Source: Acidobacteriota bacterium (GTDB lineage Bacteria; Acidobacteriota; Terriglobia; UBA7540). Taken from it: a stretch of DNA of 10,768 bases. The position numbers were made by a program, and so were the translations under genes. Where the stretch lies: NCBI GenBank assembly GCA_021828245.1, contig JAKASC010000061.1, positions 1 to 10,768 on the forward strand, written 5' to 3'. The notes beneath the pieces are model-generated. The model worked only from the letters and a program-made list of their open reading frames with translations, had not been told where the DNA came from and did not search any database. Shown here piece by piece: positions 1 through 6,405 of this stretch; position 1 is the stretch's first letter; the number at the start of each line of letters is the position of its first letter.

Positions 1-1414
1 CATTCAGCGCAACGGTTTGCACCCGCACCTGGTTGGCGTTGGCATTGAGCGTCAGGATGTTGTTATTCACCATCGGCGTGGCGGGTTCCGTGAATTTGGT
101 GTAGAAATAGCGCCCGCTGAGATGGTTTTTGCCACGATAAAAATCTATCTTGCCGAGAAACTGGTTTTCGTTACTATCCGTTGCCGCTCCCAGGTAGTTA
201 AGTTCGGTGCCGCCGGCGTTCGGTAAAGGCACATATTTTAGGAGATTCAACGCGGGTGTTGAGAGGTCGGCGGTCGGAATCTTATTGTAAGGAAAGGGGT
301 TGCCCGTGCTGGGATCCGTAAGCTGGACGCCGCCGTTCGCCAGCGCGGCGGGCGTACACATGCCGGAAGAATCGTAGGACGAACAGTAGGAAGAGAAATC
401 TCCCTGCCGTTCAGCGGCCGTCGGAACGAAGGCAATCTGCCCGTTCGGGGCGGTGCGTGTGCGCGTCCCCTGGTAGCTGCCGAAGAAGAAGAGCTCGTCT
501 TTCTTGATGGGTCCGCCGAGCGTTCCGCCGAACTGATTTTGCTTCAACGTATCTCTGGCCGGAGCAAAGAAGTTCCGCGCATCGAAGATGTAATTTCGGA
601 CAAAATCAAAGAGATCGCCATGAAGCTGATTCGTTCCGGATTTGGTGACGATGTTCACGACCCCACTGATGGCGTTGCCATACTCGGCGCTCATGTTCCC
701 AGTTTGAACGTTGAACTCTTGAATGGCGTCGGGATTCGGGAAAGGGAGGTTGGTATTCATGTAAGTGTCGTTGTTGTCGGTACCGTCCAATTGGTAGCTG
801 ACGCCGTTCGGCCCGCCTCCGTTGACGTTGGCGTACTGTTCCCCGGGATAGGCGCCGCCCTCGCAACCCACGCCGCAATATTGGTCGGTCACGTTGTTGG
901 CCCCGGGAATCAGAAAGACGAGGCTTTGAGCCTCGCGCCCGTTTAACGGCAAGTCCACGATGCTCTGCTGGTTGACCAACTGCCCGACCGTGGCCGAGCG
1001 GGTTGTGACCAGAGGCGCCCCGGCGGTCACGGTGACCCGCTGGGTGACGGAGCCGACCCGCAGCACCACCGCCTGACTCGCAGCCTCGTTGACGGTGAGC
1101 ACAATGCCGGATTGGACATAGGTCTGAAAGCCCGCCTTGGTGACGGTCAGCTTGTAGGTGCCGACCGGCAGGGCAGGGAAGAGATATCTGCCGGAGGGGC
1201 CACTGGTGACGCTACGAGAAACCCCCGTGGCAGTGTTCTTCACCGTCACCGTCGCCCCGGGGACCGCCGCGCCCGAAGGATCGGTGACTGTCCCGCCCAA
1301 GCTTGCGGTCGTGAACTGCGCCGCCGCTGGGACTGCGCTAAGCAGCACCACGGACAGACTCACCAACAAAATTGGATTCATCCATCCCCTCGCCGCCTCT
1401 ATTTGCTTACGCAT
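1..1414 (-). CDS. TonB-dependent outer-membrane receptor, Oar-like with N-terminal carboxypeptidase-regulatory domain (partial, N-terminal 471 residues)
   Basis: The minus strand is open without a stop from the ATG at 1414 to the left edge, so only the N-terminal part is present. Residues 13-33 form a signal peptide ending AAAQ. Residues 35-120 match a CarboxypepD_reg/Cna-B-like beta-sandwich (GGTVTDPSGAAVPGATV, GRYLFPALPVGTYKLTV). Residues 125-260 form the TonB plug, with the typical LPLNGR (155-160), YQLDGTDNND (207-216) and EYGNAISGVVNIVTKSGTN (244-262). The barrel then begins (HGDLFDFVRN, ARNFF, KKDELFFFGSYQG). Such proteins import large or scarce substrates, often glycans or peptides, across the outer membrane using TonB-ExbBD energy. 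A GGAGG ribosome site at 1423-1427, 8 nt from the ATG, supports this start; Met12 is a less likely alternative. It is transcribed divergently from the sugar-type operon at 1856, which hints at but does not prove a shared substrate. The family is well established; the substrate is unknown. Confidence 0.93.
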   Translation of the reverse strand, partial: MRKQIEAARGWMNPILLVSLSVVLLSAVPAAAQFTTASLGGTVTDPSGAAVPGATVTVKNTATGVSRSVTSGPSGRYLFPALPVGTYKLTVTKAGFQTYVQSGIVLTVNEAASQAVVLRVGSVTQRVTVTAGAPLVTTRSATVGQLVNQQSIVDLPLNGREAQSLVFLIPGANNVTDQYCGVGCEGGAYPGEQYANVNGGGPNGVSYQLDGTDNNDTYMNTNLPFPNPDAIQEFNVQTGNMSAEYGNAISGVVNIVTKSGTNQLHGDLFDFVRNYIFDARNFFAPARDTLKQNQFGGTLGGPIKKDELFFFGSYQGTRTRTAPNGQIAFVPTAAERQGDFSSYCSSYDSSGMCTPAALANGGVQLTDPSTGNPFPYNKIPTADLSTPALNLLKYVPLPNAGGTELNYLGAATDSNENQFLGKIDFYRGKNHLSGRYFYTKFTEPATPMVNNNILTLNANANQVRVQTVALN

Positions 1415-1581
1415 AACCTCTTCCTCCGTGCCGATTTTTCATCTCAGGTCACCCCCCGAGGTGCCTTTGACAATGTTTTCGCGGAGATTGTGACCCTACC
1501 CGACGCTATTTTCGCCAGCTTGCTTCAATAACCCAACGCAATTCGCCCTGCCAGAAACCGCAGCATAAAACAAGCAAACGA

Positions 1582-1611
1582 AGGATATCAAAGTAACATT
1601 CGCAATGTCAA
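1582..1611 (-). promoter_or_regulatory. Sigma-70-type promoter candidate for the TonB receptor gene
   Basis: Read on the minus strand, a perfect TTGACA (1606-1611) is followed after 18 nt by TATCCT (1582-1587), which matches four of six bases of TATAAT. Transcription would start near 1575 and leave a leader of about 160 nt before the receptor ATG at 1414. The -35 box is exact; the -10 box is only fair. Confidence 0.5.
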
Positions 1612-1745
1612 GACTTTTCTCTTGCCGGTTCGAAGAGGCCGACAACGAAGCCCAAAGAGGCAATGTGATGACTTTTCCTGCCCATAACGTTGACCTTGTA
1701 AACAAAAATGGAACTGCCTTAACCGGAACGTTGCTGCGACACCCC

Positions 1746-1779
1746 TTTGCTTTTTAGGGTTCAAAAACGCAAAATTTGC
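1746..1779. promoter_or_regulatory. Inverted-repeat operator candidate for the DeoR-type repressor
   Basis: Two overlapping symmetries lie here. TTTGCTTTTTAG (1746-1757) pairs with CAAAAACGCAAA (1762-1773) with two mismatches across a 4-nt centre. GCAAAATTTGC (1769-1779) is a palindrome around a single A. DeoR-family repressors often bind A/T-rich repeats close to their own gene, and this site ends 76 nt before the regulator start. Autoregulation is inferred; the exact motif has no known match that I can name. Confidence 0.35.
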
Positions 1780-1855
1780 TCTTGCTTCCATCACAAGGAA
1801 ATGAAACAATACGAAAGCTATGGTGGCCGGAAGGGACCGCAACGGGACGGGTCGA

Positions 1856-2617
1856 ATGCTGGCGGAAGAAAGGCGACGCCAAATTCTTCACCTCGTTAAC
1901 GAGGAGGGGAAAGTCTTGGTGGAAGATTTGGCCAAGCGATTCTCGACCTCCGAAGTTACCATTCGTCTGGATTTGGAAGATCTTCAAGGCCGGGGCTTGG
2001 TGCATCGGACGCACGGCGGGGCGCTGCCCGTGCCAAACGGGGCGTTGCTAGATCGCAATTTGGCGGAAAAGGAGAAGTTGTACCGCCGGGAAAAGGCGCG
2101 CATCGCGCAGGCAGCGGCGAAGCTGGTTCAGGAAGGACAGTCGGTGGTACTGGATTCGGGGAGCACCACCACGATGATTGCCCGCGTCTTGCGGACGTTC
2201 CGCAATTTGACCATCATTACCAACGCTCTCAATATCGCTGCGGAACTGGCGGGCAGCAACCTGGAAGTGATTCTGGTGGGAGGCGGGCTGCGGAAGGAGT
2301 CCTTTTCACTAGTGGGGCCTTTTGCAGAAGAGGTCTTGGGCAAGCTCAGCCCGGACATTCTTTTCCTCGGTGTGGACGGCTTCGATGTGGGATTTGGAAT
2401 GACCACACCCAATCCCCAAGAGGCGCGCGTCAATCGCCTGATGGTGGAGGCTGCAGACCGTACCGTAGTGGTTTGCGATTCCAGTAAATTTGGGCGTCGA
2501 AGCCTATGTCTCATCGCCCCTACCTCTGCCGCCGATCAGGTGATTACCGATTCAGGGGTCCCACGACCTGATCGGGAGAAGCTGGAGCAGGCAGGCATTG
2601 TCGTAACGGTGGTGTAA
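1856..2617 (+). CDS. DeoR/AgaR-family transcriptional repressor of a sugar operon
   Basis: A 253-residue protein of normal family length. Residues 1-57 form the DeoR winged helix-turn-helix: MLAEERRRQILHLVNEEG, the recognition region SEVTIRLDLEDL (32-43) and the wing RTHGGA (51-56). The usual TIRRDL reads TIRLDL here. The C-terminal domain is the DeoRC phosphosugar sensor, with LDSGSTTTMIA (99-109), ITNALNIA (121-128), VGGGLRKESFSLVGP (141-155), GVDGFD (172-177) and VCDSSKFGR (207-215). In this family a sugar phosphate binds there and releases DNA. The ATG at 1856 is chosen because family members begin (M)LAEERRxxI. An in-frame ATG at 1820 would add 12 uncharacteristic residues, and neither site has a strong Shine-Dalgarno sequence. 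The gene heads the operon and probably controls itself and the SIS, kinase, amidohydrolase and YjbQ genes. The effector is unknown. Confidence 0.92.
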   Translation: MLAEERRRQILHLVNEEGKVLVEDLAKRFSTSEVTIRLDLEDLQGRGLVHRTHGGALPVPNGALLDRNLAEKEKLYRREKARIAQAAAKLVQEGQSVVLDSGSTTTMIARVLRTFRNLTIITNALNIAAELAGSNLEVILVGGGLRKESFSLVGPFAEEVLGKLSPDILFLGVDGFDVGFGMTTPNPQEARVNRLMVEAADRTVVVCDSSKFGRRSLCLIAPTSAADQVITDSGVPRPDREKLEQAGIVVTVV

Positions 2618-2658
2618 ATTTTGCAGAGTGTAGCGGAAGGGAGCGGAAAACGATTTCG

Positions 2659-3735
2659 ATGGCACCTCACCCTGACCAACCCGGCGCGGTAACACTGTCT
2701 GAAATCCTTTCTCAGCCGGCGTGCTGGCGAGAATGCCTGGCGATTTTGGAGGCGAGAGATTACGTCGGCGAAATGCGACGCGGCAGCGGCAAAACCTCAG
2801 AGTGGATGATGATTGGCTGCGGCTCAAGCTATTACGCCGCCATGGTCGCCGCGGACTCCTGGCGAGCGCTAACTCGGGAGCGAACTCAGGCGCTGCCGGC
2901 CTCGGAGATTTTGCTCTTCCCGGAGATGGCGTTGCCAATTTCGGATTCCAGCCGCCCGATTCTCATTTCCCGTTCTGGGAGGACGTCGGAGGTTTTGAAG
3001 GCGGCGGAATATTTCAACCATGGCCGTCACGTTCAACCCGTCGCCATCAGTTGTGTGGCGGGACAGGCGCTCGAAGGCCTGTCCGGTCTGACGGTGGTGT
3101 TGCCGCCGGCTGATGAAAAGAGCATGGTGATGACGCGCTCGTTTACCTCGATGGTCCTGGCCCTGCAATATTTGGCGGCGGGATGGGCGGGGAACACGGC
3201 CTTCCAGCAAGCACTGAAAGAGCTTCCGGCCCCCATCGAGAAATTGCTCTTGGAATTACCGGCGCGGGTGGAGAACTTTGTCTCAACTCATGACTTCGAA
3301 GACTACGTTTTTTTGGGGCAAGGGCCCTTCTACGGTGTGGCCAATGAGGCCATGCTGAAGGTGAAGGAAATGTCATGCTCTTATGCGCAGTGCTTCCATA
3401 CGCTGGAGTTCCGTCATGGGCCGAAGGCGATCGTGAGTCCGCGAACCCTGGTCACCTTCTTTATTTCTGAGGCGGGCTTCTCGAGTGAGATTGACTTGCT
3501 GGAGGAAGTGAAGAGTTTAGGCGCCGTGACGCTGGTGGTGGTGAACCGGGCCGAGGCTCGGGTCCGTGCAGCGGCGGATTTTGTGGTGGAGCTGGGGCTC
3601 GATGTCCCCGAATTTGCCAGGCCCGTGGCCTCGATTCCCGCCGGCCAACTACTCGGACTCTTTACCGGTCGCAAGAAGGGCATCAACTCGGATCGTCCGC
3701 CGAACCTAAGCCGTGCCGTGATTTTGCAAGACTAG
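2659..3735 (+). CDS. Double-SIS-domain sugar-phosphate isomerase/deaminase-like protein (GlmS isomerase/AgaS/FrlB type)
   Basis: A 358-residue cytosolic protein with two SIS domains and no glutaminase domain. SIS1 shows GCGSSYYAA (53-61) and SRSGRTSEV (104-112), followed by EKSMVMTRSFTSM (153-165). SIS2 shows LGQGPFYGVANEAMLKVKEMS (219-239) and FRHGPKA (251-257). Aligned by eye to E. coli GlmS, E230, K234, E237 and H253 match Glu481, Lys485, Glu488 and His504. The C-terminal KGINSDRPPNLSRAV (340-354) matches the GlmS tail, but Arg352 stands where GlmS has the Schiff-base Lys603. Relatives isomerise or deaminate amino-sugar phosphates (AgaS, NagB-II) or split fructosamine phosphates (FrlB). 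The ATG at 2659 is the only plausible start, 41 nt after the regulator stop; its ribosome site is weak. Its place between a DeoR regulator and a PfkB kinase supports a role in sugar-amine catabolism. The exact reaction is unknown. Confidence 0.88.
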   Translation: MAPHPDQPGAVTLSEILSQPACWRECLAILEARDYVGEMRRGSGKTSEWMMIGCGSSYYAAMVAADSWRALTRERTQALPASEILLFPEMALPISDSSRPILISRSGRTSEVLKAAEYFNHGRHVQPVAISCVAGQALEGLSGLTVVLPPADEKSMVMTRSFTSMVLALQYLAAGWAGNTAFQQALKELPAPIEKLLLELPARVENFVSTHDFEDYVFLGQGPFYGVANEAMLKVKEMSCSYAQCFHTLEFRHGPKAIVSPRTLVTFFISEAGFSSEIDLLEEVKSLGAVTLVVVNRAEARVRAAADFVVELGLDVPEFARPVASIPAGQLLGLFTGRKKGINSDRPPNLSRAVILQD

Positions 3736-3768
3736 CTCGGCAGCAACGGCAGAACTTGCCATTCGGGC

Positions 3769-3773
3769 GAGGG
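3769..3773 (+). promoter_or_regulatory. Ribosome binding site fixing the kinase start
   Basis: GAGGG lies 6 nt before the ATG at 3780. The in-frame TTG at 3756 has no comparable site and would add only MPFGRGQK, so the ATG is preferred. Confidence 0.65.
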
Positions 3774-3779
3774 CAGAAA

Positions 3780-4769
3780 ATGGTGGGTGATAAATTTCAC
3801 GCTCCCGAGGTCGTCATTGCCGGGGAACTCAACATGGATTTGATTTTCTATGGCTTGCCGGAAACGCTGGAGCCGGAACGGGAGCATTTGGCGAAAAAGA
3901 TGGCGTTCACTTTGGGAAGCTCGTCGGCCATTTTTGCGCACAATTTGGCGGTGCTCGGCAGCCGGGTGGGCTTTATTTCACGCATTGGTCAGGACCGAAT
4001 GGGCGAAGCGGCACGCGAATGGTTGAATGAAAGCGGCGTGGACACCTCCCGGGTTCGCTGCTTGCCTGCGCCTGCGCGGACCGGCCTGACCGTGATTCTG
4101 ACCCGACAAAGGGATCGCTTGATTTTGACCTATCCGGGGACCATTTTCGAGCTGAGTTACGATGATCTTGATTTTGATTATCTGCTTTCGGCGAGGCATT
4201 TTCACCTCGCCTCTTTCTTTTTGCAGCGCGCGCTGCGACCTCGGATGTTGGAATTGTTTCGTCGCCTGAAGCAGGCGGGCTTGACCATCTCGCTCGACAC
4301 CAATGACGACCCCGAAGATGCGTGGGATGGCAATCTGTCCCCCTTGCTGGAGTTCGTGGATATCCTTCTGGTGAATGAGCGGGAGGCCAAGCGCCTGACC
4401 GGCGCCGAAGAGGTTTCCGAGGCTGCGGAGCGATTGGCCAAACGAGCGGCTCTCGTGGTGGTGAAGCTCGGTTCCCAAGGAGCCTTGGCCCGGCAAGGCG
4501 GCAAGCAATGGCAGGTTCCCGGGCTGAACGTTTCCGTGATGGACGCTGTGGGCGCCGGGGACAGTTTCGACGCGGGTTTTATCTATCAATACCTCCGCGG
4601 GGCGGATGTGGAGAAGTCGCTTCGTTTCGGAAATCTGGCGGGAGCGCTTTCCGTCACCCGCGCCGGCGGCACTGAGGCTTTCCGGGACCGCGCCCATCTG
4701 CGAAAATTCATGGAGGAACACTGGCCGGCGCCTGGCGCCGAGGCCGAATCTGGAATACGCCATGATTGA
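3780..4769 (+). CDS. PfkB/ribokinase-family sugar kinase
   Basis: A 329-residue protein of normal PfkB length. The N-terminal strand VVIAGELNMDLI (11-22) is followed by the substrate-lid and sugar-binding region LGSSSAIFAHNLAVLG (45-60) and GFISRIGQDRMGE (64-76). LLVNEREAKRLTG (196-208) is the familiar 'N-x-x-E' region that helps place metal and phosphate. DAVGAGDSFDAGF (255-267) is PfkB signature 2, with the GAG anion hole and the catalytic base Asp261. It should transfer a phosphate from ATP to a sugar or sugar-derived hydroxyl. Substrates in this family range from ribose and fructose to tagatose-6-phosphate and fructosamines, and motifs alone do not separate them. The gene lies 44 nt after the SIS gene, and its end overlaps the next start by 8 nt, so the two downstream products are probably co-translated. 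It most likely acts on the substrate or product of the SIS protein. Confidence 0.92.
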   Translation: MVGDKFHAPEVVIAGELNMDLIFYGLPETLEPEREHLAKKMAFTLGSSSAIFAHNLAVLGSRVGFISRIGQDRMGEAAREWLNESGVDTSRVRCLPAPARTGLTVILTRQRDRLILTYPGTIFELSYDDLDFDYLLSARHFHLASFFLQRALRPRMLELFRRLKQAGLTISLDTNDDPEDAWDGNLSPLLEFVDILLVNEREAKRLTGAEEVSEAAERLAKRAALVVVKLGSQGALARQGGKQWQVPGLNVSVMDAVGAGDSFDAGFIYQYLRGADVEKSLRFGNLAGALSVTRAGGTEAFRDRAHLRKFMEEHWPAPGAEAESGIRHD

Positions 4770-5607
4770 CTTTCACACCCATCCGGTGTTAATCCGCGAG
4801 CTGGTAGCCCAGGACCCGAGCTTTGAGCGGGCGGCACGGGAGGTGTTTTATATCGGCAACAATTTCCAGCCGTTTGAAACCTTTCTGCTGCAGATGGACG
4901 TTGCCGGCATCGAACGGGCCGTGTTGTTGCCGGTAGCCTGTCGCCGCGCGCGCCAGGTGGATGTGGGCACCAACGAGCAGATCGCGGAGCTGTGTGCCAA
5001 AAGTCCTCGGCTGATTGGGTTTGCGAGCGTGGACCCGGGCGTCAAGACCGCGCCGTCGGACCTCGAGCGCGCCGTCCGGACACTTCATCTGGAGGGGTTA
5101 AAACTTGACCCGGCGCTTCAGGACTTTGATTCCGGCGGGCCGGAGGCTTGGGCCGTTTATGAGGCCGCAGAAGCGCTCGAGATTCCCGTTTTGATCCATA
5201 CGGGTTTGAGCTGGGCGCCGGGGTCGGCCCTCGAGCGCGGCCACCCGTTGCGCCTGGAGTCCGCCATTCGGCGCTACGCGCGGCTCAATTTTGTTTTGGC
5301 GCATTTTGCCTGGCCGTGGGTTTGGGAAGCGGTGGCGTTGGCCATGAAATATCCCAACGTCTTTCTGGATACCTCCTGCCTCTACTACGATAGTCCGAAG
5401 GAGTTTTTCGAATTTGTCTTCACCCGTCAAATTCCAATCACGCTGGTGGAGCGGACGCTGGCGAATCAGATTGTCTTTGGGTCCAATTATCCGCGGGTCG
5501 AAATCAAGAACATGGTGCGAGCGCTACGGGCCCTGCCGCTGACGGAAGGTTGCCTCAACAAAATTTTGCGAGTGAATGCCGAGCGCCTTTTGGCGCGGGG
5601 CCATTAG
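4762..5607 (+). CDS. Amidohydrolase-2 (ACMSD-like TIM-barrel) family protein
   Basis: A 281-residue metal-dependent TIM-barrel protein. The start MIDFHTHP gives the first-strand HxH motif (His5, His7). GLKLDP (112-117) stands where many relatives read G-x-K-x-H-P. VLIHTG (143-148, His146) and VLAHFAWPW (178-186, His181) are the usual later ligands, and LDTS (202-205) ends another barrel strand. The last motif reads FGSNYPR (239-245); relatives usually have GSDYP with Asp binding metal, so Asn242 is unusual. Members hydrolyse lactones or amides, or decarboxylate (ACMSD, gamma-resorcylate decarboxylase). The ATG at 4762 is chosen because family proteins begin with this strand. An upstream frame running back to 4606 lies wholly inside the kinase gene and is a shadow. 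The 8-nt overlap with the kinase suggests translational coupling, helped by the lack of a strong ribosome site. The substrate is unknown; it is not of the NagA deacetylase type. Confidence 0.86.
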   Translation: MIDFHTHPVLIRELVAQDPSFERAAREVFYIGNNFQPFETFLLQMDVAGIERAVLLPVACRRARQVDVGTNEQIAELCAKSPRLIGFASVDPGVKTAPSDLERAVRTLHLEGLKLDPALQDFDSGGPEAWAVYEAAEALEIPVLIHTGLSWAPGSALERGHPLRLESAIRRYARLNFVLAHFAWPWVWEAVALAMKYPNVFLDTSCLYYDSPKEFFEFVFTRQIPITLVERTLANQIVFGSNYPRVEIKNMVRALRALPLTEGCLNKILRVNAERLLARGH

Positions 5608-5626
5608 CCCGCCATGAGCCATCGCC

Positions 5627-6058
5627 ATGATTATTAAACTCGAGCGATTGAAAATTCAAAGCCGTCGTTCCGAGGAAGCCATCAACATCACGGCCCTTGT
5701 GGAAGAGGCCATTGCCCAAAGCGGTGTGCAAAACGGTTTGGTCCACGTGATGACCACGCACACGTCATCGGGTTTGGTGGTGACCGAAGGTATTCCGTGC
5801 CTGGAGCAGGATATCCTCACTCACCTGGCGCGCCTGTTTCCGGAAAGCGAGGATTATCACCACCGACGTTATCTGGACTATGACGGTCGCTTGGGCTTCA
5901 ATGCGGACGCGCACCTGAAGAGCGTGGTGGGCGGCATTAGTTGCAGCTTTCCGATCGAAAACGGGAAGATGGCCCGCGGCTCTCGCCAGACCATTTATTT
6001 TATGGAGTACGACGGCCCGCTCGAAAGAACTTGCTTGATTCAAATCCTCGGCGAGTAG
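5627..6058 (+). CDS. YjbQ/UPF0047 family protein
   Basis: A 143-residue single-domain protein of typical YjbQ length. Conserved features are VMTTHTSSGLVVTEG (41-55), NADAHLKS (92-99) with the invariant His96, and the C-terminal signature starting GSRQTIYFMEYDGP (118-131) and ending CLIQILGE. DYHHRRYLDYDG (76-87) replaces the more usual His-rich loop before NADAH. The fold is a small trimeric beta-protein with a His/Glu pocket that can hold metal. E. coli YjbQ has been reported to have weak thiamine-phosphate-synthase activity, hence the database name 'secondary thiamine-phosphate synthase', but its real role is not settled. It starts 19 nt after the amidohydrolase stop with no clear Shine-Dalgarno sequence, so it is probably read through from upstream. 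An ATG at 5614 is in another frame. Its place in a sugar-type operon suggests a catabolic step rather than thiamine synthesis. Confidence 0.9.
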   Translation: MIIKLERLKIQSRRSEEAINITALVEEAIAQSGVQNGLVHVMTTHTSSGLVVTEGIPCLEQDILTHLARLFPESEDYHHRRYLDYDGRLGFNADAHLKSVVGGISCSFPIENGKMARGSRQTIYFMEYDGPLERTCLIQILGE

Positions 6059-6250
6059 CCGAATCCCTCTGCGGTTTACCGACCCGATTTTTCTATGTTC
6101 GCGCGGCGTGGCAACTCGGCCACGAGCGTCATGCAAAACCCATGCCTTACGGATCCCGAATGGGCCATCTTAAATGTGTGGGAATTGACGGGTGCCGTCT
6201 GGGCGAATCTTGATTTGTTCCGCGCAATCTGTAATTCTAACCGTCTCGCT

Positions 6251-6332
6251 GGGACGGCGCCGACGGCCTCAACAGCGGCTCAAGCATGAAGGAGATGGTC
6301 GGGTTGAGCGAAGCCCGGCGGGGACGGCGCCG
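6251..6332. repeat. Pair of 12-nt direct repeats, with a shorter third copy downstream
   Basis: GGGACGGCGCCG occurs at 6251-6262 and again at 6321-6332, a 70-nt period. Both copies are followed by a GCC within a few bases (GACGGCC and GAAAGCC ending the context). A shorter GGGACGG at 6372-6378 follows 51 nt later. Each full copy contains the palindrome CGGCGCCG. This could be a degraded dispersed intergenic repeat or repeated protein-binding sites; the window alone cannot tell. Confidence 0.45.
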
Positions 6333-6395
6333 AAAGCCTTCGTTTTTTCGACCGCGCGGTTCGGCGAGGCAGGGACGGTCGTAGATTTCTTTGCC

Positions 6396-6399
6396 GAGG
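6396..6399 (+). promoter_or_regulatory. Ribosome binding site supporting a GTG start for the UbiD gene
   Basis: GAGG lies 6 nt before the GTG at 6406. The alternative in-frame TTG at 6391 has no upstream Shine-Dalgarno sequence and lies in front of this site. The next stop upstream in frame is TAG at 6382, so the start must lie downstream of that. Confidence 0.6.
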
Positions 6400-6405
6400 C
6401 AACAG

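Larger units (their letters stand above)
1415..1855. other. Divergent intergenic region between the receptor gene and the DeoR-type regulator gene
   Basis: About 440 nt separate the two divergent start codons. The left half holds the receptor leader, its ribosome site at 1423-1427 and the minus-strand promoter candidate at 1582-1611. The right half is AT-richer and holds an inverted repeat at 1746-1779. I see no good plus-strand sigma-70 promoter: TTGACC at 1690-1695 has no matching -10 box at the right distance. A 32-codon frame starts at the ATG at 1801 behind AAGGAA and ends inside the regulator gene in another frame. It could be a leader peptide, but nothing in its composition supports that. 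No other gene is visible. Confidence 0.6.
6059..6405. other. Long gap between the YjbQ and UbiD genes without a convincing gene
   Basis: This 347-nt stretch breaks the tight spacing of the genes before it. It holds a 12-nt direct repeat (6251-6262 and 6321-6332), a small hairpin between the copies (6300-6319, CGGGTT facing AGCCCG) and the perfect 10-nt palindrome ACCGCGCGGT at 6351-6360. No strong terminator follows the YjbQ stop. TTGACG at 6185-6190 could be a -35 box for ubiD, but no good -10 box lies at the right distance. A short frame from 6131 contains LTDPEWAILNVWEL, faintly like the first helix of BlaI/MecI repressors. It ends without a domain and I do not call it a gene. Confidence 0.55.

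Noticed and set aside
539..1531. Plus-strand frames opposite the TonB receptor (539-946 and 1112-1531)
   Set aside because: The minus strand has continuous, motif-rich receptor coding across this region; the plus-strand translations show no domain.
1690..1718. TTGACC as a -35 box for a plus-strand promoter of the regulator gene
   Set aside because: No acceptable -10 hexamer lies 16-18 nt downstream.
3756..3779. TTG start for the kinase gene
   Set aside because: The ATG at 3780 has GAGGG 6 nt upstream and gives a normal PfkB N-terminus; the extension is eight residues without family likeness.
3978..4763. A 261-codon minus-strand frame opposite the kinase gene
   Set aside because: It is antisense to a gene with full PfkB motifs and its translation is low-complexity and family-free.
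6131..6289. Possible remnant of a BlaI/MecI-type repressor (LTDPEWAILNVWEL) in the YjbQ-UbiD gap
   Set aside because: Only about a dozen residues resemble the family, the rest of the frame has no helix-turn-helix pattern, and no ribosome site or second fragment in another frame is visible.
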